This document shows positions 1 to 8,000 of a stretch of 61,653 nt of DNA, piece by piece (within the stretch, counting starts at the first letter, position 1; each line of letters begins with the position of its first letter). A program made the translations under genes and the position numbers. Origin of the DNA: Sphaerisporangium cinnabarinum (GTDB lineage: Bacteria > Actinomycetota > Actinomycetes > Actinomycetales > Cellulomonadaceae); the NCBI GenBank assembly GCA_003052455.1, contig QAPD01000046.1:1-61653 (forward strand), written 5' to 3'. The notes under the pieces were generated by a model. It was not told the DNA's origin. It saw nothing but the letters and a program-made list of their open reading frames with translations, and did no database searches.

Positions 1-62
1 TCAAACAACCGACACACACCAACTCAGCACCACCCGACCGGGCAGAACCTCGCTTGGGGCAA

Positions 63-98
63 CCCTTCAACCTTACCAGGTCTTCCCCGGCTCCTCAA
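63..98 (-). promoter_or_regulatory. rrn-like promoter, proximal
   Basis: On the minus strand TTGAGG (98-93), a 17-base spacer and TAAGGT (75-70) form a well-spaced promoter. A start near 63 would give a leader running through the TTGTTTGA motif at the window edge. Confidence 0.5.
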
Positions 99-148
99 CC
101 CCGGCTGTTCGCCGTGGTCCAGTCACCGTGGTCTTCCTCGTCGCGGGC

Positions 149-185
149 AGAGAACACTCTACGCCATGCGGTGGAAGGGTTTCGA
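149..185 (-). promoter_or_regulatory. rrn-like promoter, middle
   Basis: A -10 box TAGAGT (161-156) lies 18 bases after TCGAAA (185-180) on the minus strand. The -35 box is weak, but the element sits between two better promoters of the same direction. Confidence 0.35.
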
Positions 186-246
186 CCCCGGGACCAGCCA
201 CCCTCGATCGTTCGAGGCGGTGTCTGTTCCTCCCTGTCGGGCCGAC

Positions 247-283
247 ATCCAGAACATTACGCGGCCCCGCGCGACGAGGTCAA
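247..283 (-). promoter_or_regulatory. rrn-like promoter, distal
   Basis: On the minus strand a -35 box TTGACC (283-278) is followed after 18 bases by a -10 box TAATGT (259-254). Transcription would start near 247. This is the best sigma-70-type match in the upstream region. Confidence 0.6.
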
Positions 284-445
284 GCCGCCCTCCGGTGACC
301 CGGCCCACACGGGGTCATCGCCCGTGGCTCGGCTCCGTATCCGGTGCCACCAGGCATCGCTCCCTCGGGCGTCACCTCGCTGTGCAGGGTCGCCGGGCCG
401 TCGTCGTCTCGCTCCCCCGCGCCTCCCGCGCCCGGCGCCCCGGGC

Positions 446-2239
446 TCAGCCGCTCGTCGCGAGGCGCAGGAGGACCCGGTCTCCCGGTCGAAGCTGCGCT
501 GCGCGGTCGGCGTCCCGCTCCCGGAGCACCCCGATGACGGGGTACCCGCCGGTGACGGGACGGTCCGCGAGGAAGACGACGGGACGGCCGTCGGGCGGGA
601 TCTGGACCGCGCCGCGCACGAGCCCCTCGGACGCGGGCTCCCCGGGGCGGCGGGGCACCGCCTGCCCGTCGAGTCGCAGCGCCACGCGGTCGCTGTCCGG
701 CGTCACGGTCCGCAGCGCACGCAGCGCGTGCCCCGCGCCGGGGAGGAACCAGTCGGCCCGGGGCCCGGGCAGCACCTCCAGGATCGCGCCCGCCCCCTCG
801 CCGCGGCGGGGCTCGCCGGGCGGGAACCGCACGGGGGCCACGTCTCCCCATGGCCACGTGCCCGACGGCGCGTCCCCCACCCCGACGACGTCGCCCGGCT
901 GCAGGGGTTCCGGTCCGAGCCGTGCCAGCACGTCCCGCGAGCGCGACCCGAGGACGGCAGGCGGCAGGAGGCCGCCCCGCACCGCGACGTAGGTCCGGAG
1001 CCCGTGCGTCGCCAGGCCGAGGCGGAGGACCGCGCCGTCGGGCACCCGGACGGCCGCGTGCATGCCGACCGGGCTCCCGTCCACGCTCGCGGAGACCGCC
1101 GCCCCCGCGAGCGCGACGACCGCACCGCCGACGAACCGCACGGCGAGACCACCGAGGGTGACCTCGATCGCCGCCGCCCCGTCCAGGTTGCCGACGAGCC
1201 GGTTCGCGAGCGCGTACGACGCGCGGTCGGCCGCTCCCGACGGCCCGACGCCGACCGCGGCGAGCCCCGGGCGTCCGGCGTCCTCGACGAGTGCGAGGGG
1301 GCCCGTCGCGAGCACCTCCAGGGCGCGCGGGGACGGCGGCGAGGGGGTGGTGGCCCAGTCCTGCGCGTCCTCCGCGTCGGGCCCGGCTGCGCCCGGTTCC
1401 TCCGCGTCCCGCCCGTCGGGGTGCGGCCCGTCCGCGCCCGCCGCGCTCACGTGGAGCGGGTGCGACGCCCCGCCGTCCCGGGCGACGGCCGCACCGCTGC
1501 CCACGACCACGGCCGCGCGGACCGGCACGAACCGCACCCGCGCGCCGGGGGCGACGAGCGCGGGCGGGTCGCGATCGACGTCGAACATCCGCGCGTCGGT
1601 GCGGCCGAGAAGCCGCCAGCCTCCCGGGGACTCCCCCGGGTAGACGGCGGTGAGACCGCCCGCGAGCGCCACCGAGCCCGCGGGGACGCGGGTGCGCGGG
1701 GTCGCCAGGCGCGGGGCGGCGATCGCGGGATCGACCCCGGAGAGGTAGGTGAAGCCGGGCGCGAACCCGCCGAACGCGGCCTCGTACTCGCGGCCGTGGT
1801 GCCGCGCGACGACCTCCTCGACGCTCAGGCCCGCCCAGCGGGCGACGTCGTCCAGGTCGGGTCCGTCGTAGCGCACCGGGATCTCGACGACCTCCCCGGC
1901 GCGGGCGGTCGTGCCGGTCGTCGACGCCCGTCGCGTGGCCGCGCGCAGCCAGGCCCGGGCGGCGGGGACGTCCGCGGGCGTCGCGCAGCGCACGAGCACC
2001 GTGCGGGCGGCCGGGACGACGTCGACCACGCCGGGCGGCGCGTCGCCCAGGGCCTGGTGCAGGGCGCGCACGGCGGCGAGGTCCGGCAGGTCTACGAGCA
2101 GCGCGGCCTCGCCGAACGCGTGCACCGTCACCCCGCCGTCGATGCCGTCGATGCCGTCCGTGGCGTCGAGGGCGGCGTGGCCGACGACGGCGTTCTCGCG
2201 GACCGGCGGCCCGGGAGCGGGCGGCCCTCCGGCGGTCAC
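446..2239 (-). CDS. pxpBC: 5-Oxoprolinase subunits B and C fused in one protein
   Basis: 597 residues. Residues about 38-243 match the PxpB (KipI, allophanate-hydrolase subunit 1-like) domain, including [13 protein letters not shown] and the [19 protein letters not shown] stretch. A Pro/Asp/Ala-rich linker spans about 245-305. Residues 306-597 match PxpC (KipA, biotin-dependent carboxylase-like) with EDAGRPG and PSGAADR. With PxpA these form the ATP-dependent, cytoplasmic enzyme that opens 5-oxoproline to glutamate; this role is known for the family. In many bacteria the two subunits are separate genes. The GTG start overlaps the pxpA stop by four bases (GTGA), so translation is probably coupled. 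The extra N-terminal ~35 residues have a short DGIDGIDGG repeat and may be unstructured. Confidence 0.93.
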   Translation of the reverse strand: MTAGGPPAPGPPVRENAVVGHAALDATDGIDGIDGGVTVHAFGEAALLVDLPDLAAVRALHQALGDAPPGVVDVVPAARTVLVRCATPADVPAARAWLRAATRRASTTGTTARAGEVVEIPVRYDGPDLDDVARWAGLSVEEVVARHHGREYEAAFGGFAPGFTYLSGVDPAIAAPRLATPRTRVPAGSVALAGGLTAVYPGESPGGWRLLGRTDARMFDVDRDPPALVAPGARVRFVPVRAAVVVGSGAAVARDGGASHPLHVSAAGADGPHPDGRDAEEPGAAGPDAEDAQDWATTPSPPSPRALEVLATGPLALVEDAGRPGLAAVGVGPSGAADRASYALANRLVGNLDGAAAIEVTLGGLAVRFVGGAVVALAGAAVSASVDGSPVGMHAAVRVPDGAVLRLGLATHGLRTYVAVRGGLLPPAVLGSRSRDVLARLGPEPLQPGDVVGVGDAPSGTWPWGDVAPVRFPPGEPRRGEGAGAILEVLPGPRADWFLPGAGHALRALRTVTPDSDRVALRLDGQAVPRRPGEPASEGLVRGAVQIPPDGRPVVFLADRPVTGGYPVIGVLRERDADRAAQLRPGDRVLLRLATSG

Positions 2240-3036
2240 GGCACGGCGTCCGCGCCCGCCGACCCGCCGTGCGCGGTGTCGACGAAGGGCCGCACCACGA
2301 CCCCGGCCTCCTGGAGCGCGGTCCGCAGCGCCCCGAGGAGCCCGACGGCCCCGGGCGTGTCCGAGTGCACGCACACCGAGTCCGCCTCGACGCGCAGCGA
2401 CGTGCCGTCCGCAGCCTCGACCGTGCCGGTCGTCACGAGCCGGACGACGCGACGGGCGACCTCGTCGCCGTCGTGCACGACGGCGCCCGGCCGGCCGCGC
2501 GGGACGAGCTCTCCCGTGGGGAGGTAGCCGCGGTCGGCGAAGGCCTCGCGGACCGTGGGCTGGCCCGCGGCGTCCGCGAGCCGCAGCACCGCCGAGCCGG
2601 GGAGCCCGACGACGGGCAGCGTGGGGTCGTAGGCGCGCACCGCGTCGACGACGGCCCGGGCCTGCGCCTCGTGGTGGACGATCGCGTTGTAGAGCGCGCC
2701 GTGCGGCTTGACGTAGCGCACGCGGTCCCCCGCGAGCCGGGCGAACCCGTCGAGGGCGGCGAGCTGGTAGAGCACCTCGTCGGCGAGCTCGCCGGGGTCC
2801 ACGTCCATGAACCGTCGTCCGAAGCCCGCCCGGTCCCGGTAGCTCACGTGCGCGCCCACCCGCACCCCGCGCGCGGCGGCGTCCCGCGTCACGGTCCGCA
2901 TGGTCGTCGCGTCGCCCGCGTGGAAGCCGCACGCGACGTTGGCGCTGGTCACGAGGCCGAGCAGGGCCTGGTCGTCGCCGAGGGTCCAGCGGCCGAAGCC
3001 CTCGCCGAGGTCGGCGTTGAGGTCGATGCGCGTCAC
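2236..3036 (-). CDS. pxpA: 5-Oxoprolinase subunit A (LamB/YcsF family)
   Basis: 266 residues, normal for the family. The protein opens with [13 protein letters not shown] and contains [11 protein letters not shown] and VKPHGALYN, the signature stretches of LamB/YcsF proteins. PxpA works with PxpB and PxpC to hydrolyse 5-oxoproline, a damage product of glutamine and glutathione metabolism. The GTG at 3036 was chosen because family homology begins at the next residues; an open frame upstream to 3099 has no family similarity. The ribosome site is weak. First gene of a two-gene operon with pxpBC. The gap to the divergent GNAT gene is 164 bases. Confidence 0.93.
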   Translation of the reverse strand: MTRIDLNADLGEGFGRWTLGDDQALLGLVTSANVACGFHAGDATTMRTVTRDAAARGVRVGAHVSYRDRAGFGRRFMDVDPGELADEVLYQLAALDGFARLAGDRVRYVKPHGALYNAIVHHEAQARAVVDAVRAYDPTLPVVGLPGSAVLRLADAAGQPTVREAFADRGYLPTGELVPRGRPGAVVHDGDEVARRVVRLVTTGTVEAADGTSLRVEADSVCVHSDTPGAVGLLGALRTALQEAGVVVRPFVDTAHGGSAGADAVP

Positions 3037-3200
3037 GCGTCCATCATGCCCGGGACGCGCGCCCGGCGGGCCCGACGGCGAGGACCGTCGCACGAGCACC
3101 GCGGTGCCACCGCAGGGTCCTTTACCGCGGCGTCCCGCCGCAGGGCTGCCGCGGGGCCGGCCGCGCCGCGGGCGGAGGCCACGGGCGTAGATTTCCTGGC

Positions 3201-3875
3201 ATGCCGGACGACACCACCACCGCCACGACGGCCGTGCGCCGCGCGACGACCGCCGACGCCGTCGCCCTCGCGGACCTGGCCGCGCTCACGTTCCCGCTCG
3301 CGTGCCCGCCGGGCACGTCGCCCGACGCGATCGCCGAGCACGTCGCAACACAGCTCTCGCCCGACCGGTTCCGCGCGTGGGCCGCGAGCGCCGCGCACGC
3401 GCTGCTGCTCGTCGAGACGGTTGCGTCGCCCGGCACGTCGGCGGGCGCGTCGGCAGGCACCTCGGCAAGCACGTCGGCAGGCGCTTCGGCGGGCACCGCG
3501 TCGGGCGCCGGTTCGGACGTCGGGTCGTCCGTGGCCGCGACCGGCCCGCTCGGGTACGCGCTGCTGGCACGAGGCGTCCCCGGCGACCCGGACGTGGCGG
3601 CCGCCGTCGGACCGGGCGAGGCGGTGGAGCTGTCGAAGATCTACGTGCACCCCGCCGCGCAGGGCACGGGCGTCGCGAGCGTGCTCATGACCGCGACGAC
3701 GGGGGCCGCGGCGCTGCTGGGGCCCGGGCTCCCCCTCTGGCTCGGCACGAACGGCCACAACGCGCGCGCCCAGGCCTTCTACCGCAAGCACGGGTTCGCC
3801 GTGGTGGGGGGCCGGACGTACGTCGTCGGCGGGGAGACCCATGCGGACGTCGTCATGGCCCTGCCCCGCCGCTGA
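3201..3875 (+). CDS. GNAT-family N-acetyltransferase with a low-complexity insert
   Basis: 224 residues. The acetyl-CoA-binding motif is [17 protein letters not shown] (147-163), followed by N..A..FYRKHGF (188-199) and a closing [13 protein letters not shown] strand, so the fold is GNAT. The substrate cannot be named. Residues about 77-105 are almost only Gly, Ala, Ser and Thr, coded by degenerate repeats at about 3436-3510, between the N-terminal helices and the central strand. This looks like a loop expansion that keeps the frame. There is no Shine-Dalgarno site; TAGATT (3188-3193) lies seven bases before the ATG, so the message may be leaderless. Transcribed away from pxpA and converging with the next gene. 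Confidence 0.85.
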   Translation: MPDDTTTATTAVRRATTADAVALADLAALTFPLACPPGTSPDAIAEHVATQLSPDRFRAWAASAAHALLLVETVASPGTSAGASAGTSASTSAGASAGTASGAGSDVGSSVAATGPLGYALLARGVPGDPDVAAAVGPGEAVELSKIYVHPAAQGTGVASVLMTATTGAAALLGPGLPLWLGTNGHNARAQAFYRKHGFAVVGGRTYVVGGETHADVVMALPRR

Positions 3876-3940
3876 CGGACGGGAGGTCCCGGTCGGGCTC
3901 GGCCTGCACCCCGGAGGGCGCCCGACCGGGAGGTCGGTGG

Positions 3941-4012
3941 GCGGCCCGTGCGGGCCGCGGCTGCTCGGTGGTCGGTCGGCGGTCGGTCGCCGGTCGACCG
4001 GTCGTCGACCGG
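3941..4012. terminator. Two hairpins between convergent genes
   Basis: GCGGCCC (3941-3947) pairs with GGGCCGC (3952-3958) around a four-base loop. CCGGTCGAC (3990-3998) pairs with GTCGACCGG (4004-4012). Between them the sequence is an irregular run of GGTCG units. Lying between two converging genes, the pair probably serves both as terminators. Confidence 0.55.
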
Positions 4013-4023
4013 TCGGCGGTGCC

Positions 4024-4914
4024 TCAGTGGTCGTGCGCGTCCTCGCCGTCGGCGCCGCTTTCGTGGCCGCCCTCGTCGCCGCCCGCGTGGCCGAGGCCGA
4101 GGCCGCCGTCGAGCGAGTCGTCGGGGTGGACGGGCAGGAAGACGTGGACGTGGCCCTGGCCGCCGGCGGTCGAGCGCAGGTCGAGCTGGACGGCGGCGAG
4201 ACCCCACGTCTCGACGGCGCGCGTGCGCAGGTCGCCCGCGAGGGCGTACAGGTCCGGGGCCGCGGCGGGGTCGGCGCTCGCGGCGAGCCCGACGGCGTCG
4301 AGCGCGTCCCCGACGAGCTCGAGCGACGTGAGCATCCCGTTGCGGACGATGTTGTGCTCGGAGGAGCCGCTCGCGAGCGACTCCGTCTCGGCGACGAGGC
4401 CGTCGACGGTCGCGCGCCACGCGGTGACGTCCGCCGGGTCCGCGGGGACGGCGCTCGACCCGTCGACGGGGAGCACCGCGTGGAGGCCGTGCAGGACGGG
4501 GACGAGCTCGGTCTGGAGGTACCGGGCGTGGTCGATCGAGGCGACGAGGTTCTCGGCGTCGCGCGCCTCCTCGGCCGCCTCGAGCTCCGCGACGCGCGCC
4601 GGGTCGACGGCGAAGCCCTCCTCGTCCGGTGCCGCGCCGCCGCGCGTGAGCGCGACGACCGCCGCGACCACGACGGCCACGAGCGCGAGCGCGCCGACGA
4701 CGAGCAGGACGCGGCGCCAGGGGTCGAGGCCCACGAACCACCGGCGCGCGCGGACGCGCGCCGGTGGCCGGGGTTCGGGGCGGCCGGCACCGCCCCGGTC
4801 GGCAGGGCGGGAGCGTGCGGGCGTCGTCGGGCCGTCGGTGCGGCCGGAGCCCTTCCGGGCTCCTCCCGCCGGGGTCCGGGTCGTCGGCGTCCGTGCCGAG
4901 GTGCGCTGTGCCAC
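4024..4914 (-). CDS. Single-span membrane protein with a His/Asp-rich tail, function unknown
   Basis: 296 residues. A Pro/Arg/Gly-rich, positively charged N-terminus (1-67) is followed by one membrane span (about 68-90) and an outer alpha-helical domain (about 100-250) I cannot assign. The last ~40 residues hold about seven His among Asp, Glu and Gly, ending in DAHDH, and GHVHVFLPVH lies just before. This could bind metal, but that is a guess from composition. The GTG start is supported by AGGAG six bases upstream. It follows the giant ThuA protein gene on the same strand, but two strong hairpins separate them, so it may be an independent unit. Confidence 0.7.
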   Translation of the reverse strand: MAQRTSARTPTTRTPAGGARKGSGRTDGPTTPARSRPADRGGAGRPEPRPPARVRARRWFVGLDPWRRVLLVVGALALVAVVVAAVVALTRGGAAPDEEGFAVDPARVAELEAAEEARDAENLVASIDHARYLQTELVPVLHGLHAVLPVDGSSAVPADPADVTAWRATVDGLVAETESLASGSSEHNIVRNGMLTSLELVGDALDAVGLAASADPAAAPDLYALAGDLRTRAVETWGLAAVQLDLRSTAGGQGHVHVFLPVHPDDSLDGGLGLGHAGGDEGGHESGADGEDAHDH

Positions 4915-4948
4915 CTGTCGCTCCTGTCCTGTGGTCGTCCCGCCGGGT

Positions 4949-4980
4949 GCGCCGGCCCGGCCCGCGGGCCGGGCCGGCGC
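4949..4980 (-). terminator. Long perfect palindrome, second of a tandem terminator
   Basis: 32-base perfect palindrome (arms start GCGCCGGCCCGG) with almost no loop. Together with the hairpin at 4988-5022 it closes the giant gene that ends at 5028. No U-run follows. Confidence 0.65.
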
Positions 4981-4987
4981 AGGTGGT

Positions 4988-5022
4988 GGCCGGTGACGGG
5001 AGCGGGTCGCCCGTCACCGGCC
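4988..5022 (-). terminator. Terminator hairpin just after the ThuA-dehydrogenase gene
   Basis: GGCCGGTGACGGG (4988-5000) pairs perfectly with CCCGTCACCGGCC (5010-5022) around a nine-base loop, five bases past the stop codon on the minus strand. Confidence 0.75.
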
Positions 5023-5027
5023 CGCCG

Positions 5028-8000
5028 TCAGCCGCAGCTCACGGCGTCGTACGGCACCTCGATCTCGGTCGTGACGTCGCCGAGCGTCGCCGTGACCGTC
5101 GCCGTGCCCGCCTCGAACGACGTCGCGCGCGACGCGAACGACTGGTAGGCGTTGGCACCCACCTCGACCGCGCCGAACTCCTTGGAGCCGAACGGCGTGG
5201 TCAGGGTGACCGCGACGGGCGCCTCGTCGGCGTTCGTCGCGCGGAGGGCGAGGTACGCCTTGCCCGCGAGGCAGCGGGCCGAGGCGGTGGCCTCGACGTC
5301 GACCGTGGGCTCGGGCTCGGACTCCGTCGTGAGACGGAACCAGTCGAACTCCACGGTGACCGGCGTCTCCTGCTCCGGGCCGATCGCCATGAGGCCGACC
5401 TTGGTCAGCGCGGCGTCGTTCGTGACCGGGTCGCCCAGCGGCGTCCAGCTCACCCCGCCGTCGCTGACCCAGCCCTGGTACGTGCTGCCCACCTTCTCGA
5501 GCCGCAGGTACCAGTAGCCCGACTCGGTCGAGTCGGCGAGCTCGAGCTGGCGGTTGCCGCCGTTGCCGAACTGGCCGCCCTTCTCCGAGACGAGCTCGGC
5601 GCCGAGGTTCAGCGCCGCGCCCGGGGCGTTCTTCGCGAGCACGTCGGCCTTGACGTAGTTGTCGTCGTCGCCGTACGCGATGAGGCCCGCAAGCTGCCAC
5701 CGGTGCACGAGCGGCGCCTTGAACCGCGTCTCGACGACCCAGTCGCCCTCCGGTGCCGTCTGGAGGACGAAGTTGCGCGGGTCGCCGTTGTTCCCGGCGT
5801 TGATGTCGCCCGGCTGGGTCGTGATGCGCAGCTCGCCGTCGGCGACGGCGACCTTCGACCCGTCGTAGCGCACGATCGCGTCCCAGCGGCAGCCGTCGAG
5901 GGCGTCGCCCTCGAACTCGTCGCTCGGCTCGCGCTCGCCGTCGTCCGACCCGTCGCCCGTGACGCGCACGTAGTCGACCCGGGCGACCGAGTCCGGGGCC
6001 GCCGTGTCGCCGCCGGCCATGACGCCGAACGTCGCACCCGGCTTCACGGGGGCGGAGCCTGCGAGCGCCGTCCACGTCTGGCCGTCGGCCGAGTACGCGG
6101 CCGTGATGGCGGTGCCGTCCGAGACGAGGCGCAGGTGGATCGTCGACGGGAAGTCCCCGGCGACGTTCGTCTGGCCGTGCCACGTGCGGGCGCCGCCGGT
6201 CTCGGTCTGGAACTCGAGGAACCGGTTGCCGTTCTGGTTCTTCGTGAACGCGAGCTTGGTGTACTCGTCGTCGGTCACGTGGACCAGGAGGCCGGCGTGC
6301 TGCCAGTGCCGGGCGAGCGGGACGTCGAGCTTCGTCTCGAGCGTCCAGGCCCCGGCGGGTGCGGCCTGACCGAGGTAGCTGATCGGACCGGTCACGGCCT
6401 CGTTGATGTCGCCCTGCACGACCGGCAGGACGGCGTGTCCGTCGGCGACGGTGATCGGCTTGCCGTCGGCCTGGCGGACGACGGTCCACCGCGGGTCGAG
6501 GGTGTCGCCGTCGAACTCGTCCGACGCCAGCGCGAGGCACTGCGGCGGGGTCTCCTCGCCGGGTCCCCCGGTCTGCGGGTCGTCGTCGAACGCGAAGTCC
6601 TGGAACTCGACGGCGCTCGTGGCCGACGTGCTGTGCGCGGTGACGAAGAGCCCCACGTCCTGCACGGACGCCGCACCCGGGAGGGCCTGGGGCTCCCCGA
6701 TCTGCGTGAAGTTCTCGCCGTCCTTGCTCCAGGAGGCCGTGTACAGGTCGCCGTCGCGCACGATCCGCACCCACGCGGGGTAGCTCGTCGAGCTCGCGGC
6801 GGACGACGTGACGAGCTGGCCGGCCGCGTTGCCGCGGAGCCACTCGAACCCGCCGCTCGGGCGCATGCCCAGGGCCGCGTAGCCCGGCGAGCTCCCGACC
6901 TGCGTCACGTCGTTGCGGACGATGATCCCGGCCTTGGCGGACCCGTTCGAGTTGCCCTGGCTGTTGATCCTCACGGTCGCCGACCAGTTCTCGTCGGCGC
7001 CCTGCTCGCGGTAGATGGTCGAGTACTCGTTGGTGCCCTGCCACATGTTCGCGCCGCCCGACGTGATGAGGTACTTGCCCTCGGCGAGCTGCTCGAACGT
7101 CCCGTTCGCGTTGGTGAAGGTCTTCATGCCCCCGAAGAGGTCGCCGACCTGCGCCACGACGACGCGGGACCGCGTGTAGAGGCCCTTGTCGTTGGTCGCG
7201 ACCGCGGTCAGCTCGTAGTTGTTGTCCGCCGTCACCTCCCACGTGGCCTCGTACGGCGCCTCGGTGTCGGTCCCGATCGACTCGCCGTCGACGAAGAACT
7301 CGACCTCGGTGACCGTGTTCTCCGTGTCGTCGGCCTCGGCCGTGACCGTGATCTCGCCCTGCTCCAGGCGCACGCCCGCCTCGGGCGCGGTGATCCGCAC
7401 CTTCGGGCGCGTGGTGCCGGAGACGCCCTTGCCGTCGGCCTCGACGAAGTTGAGGCGACGCTCGCCCGCGCCAGGGAAGACGACGTAGAGCGTGAACGGC
7501 TCCATCGGGTCGGTGACGTCCACGGTCACGTCGGTGAACGTGCCGAGGCCCGTCTGCGGGATCTGCGCCGTGCCGAGGAGCTCGCCGTCCGCGGCGTCGC
7601 GCCGCAGCTCGATCGTGCCCTCGGCCGCCGCGGCGACGCGCAGCGTGAGCGCCTGCACGCCGTACAGGCTCACCGGGTCGTACGACGCCCAGGCCCCGTT
7701 CGACCCCGTGATGACCGAGCCCCCGCCCTCGACGTCCCGGCTCGGGATCGTCGTGGTGCCGTCGGAGTCGGCGTGGAACTCCGCCTCCCGCTTCTTCGGG
7801 AAGATGAGCGTGGTGTCCGAGCCGGTGAGGGCCGGGACGTCGTCCACGCCGCCGCGGTCGGTGTACCGCGCGTCGATCACGTAGAAGACGTTCATGTCCT
7901 CGCCGTGGCCGCCACCGAGGCTCGTCGCGACGGTGCCCGTCCGGCCGTACAACGGCTCGGAGGGGTGCGCGTGCGCGTCGTGGCCGAGCGCGGGCTGGAT

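Larger units (their letters stand above)
1..300 (-). promoter_or_regulatory. Probable rRNA-operon promoter and leader region, reading left out of the window
   Basis: No convincing gene occupies positions 1-445. Read on the minus strand this stretch holds three stacked promoter-like elements (listed separately) and ends at position 1 with GGTTGTTTGA. That string resembles the start of the leader motif TTTGAGAACTCAA found just before 16S rRNA genes in many Actinobacteria. Several promoters upstream of a non-coding leader are typical of rrn operons. The 16S gene itself would lie beyond position 1, so this is an inference. The only neighbour inside the window is pxpBC, which is transcribed towards this region and ends at 446. 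Positions 301-445 hold nothing I recognise. Confidence 0.6.

Noticed and set aside
3436-3510. A CRISPR-like or non-coding tandem repeat
   Set aside because: The units are short, degenerate and in frame within a GNAT gene, with no spacers.
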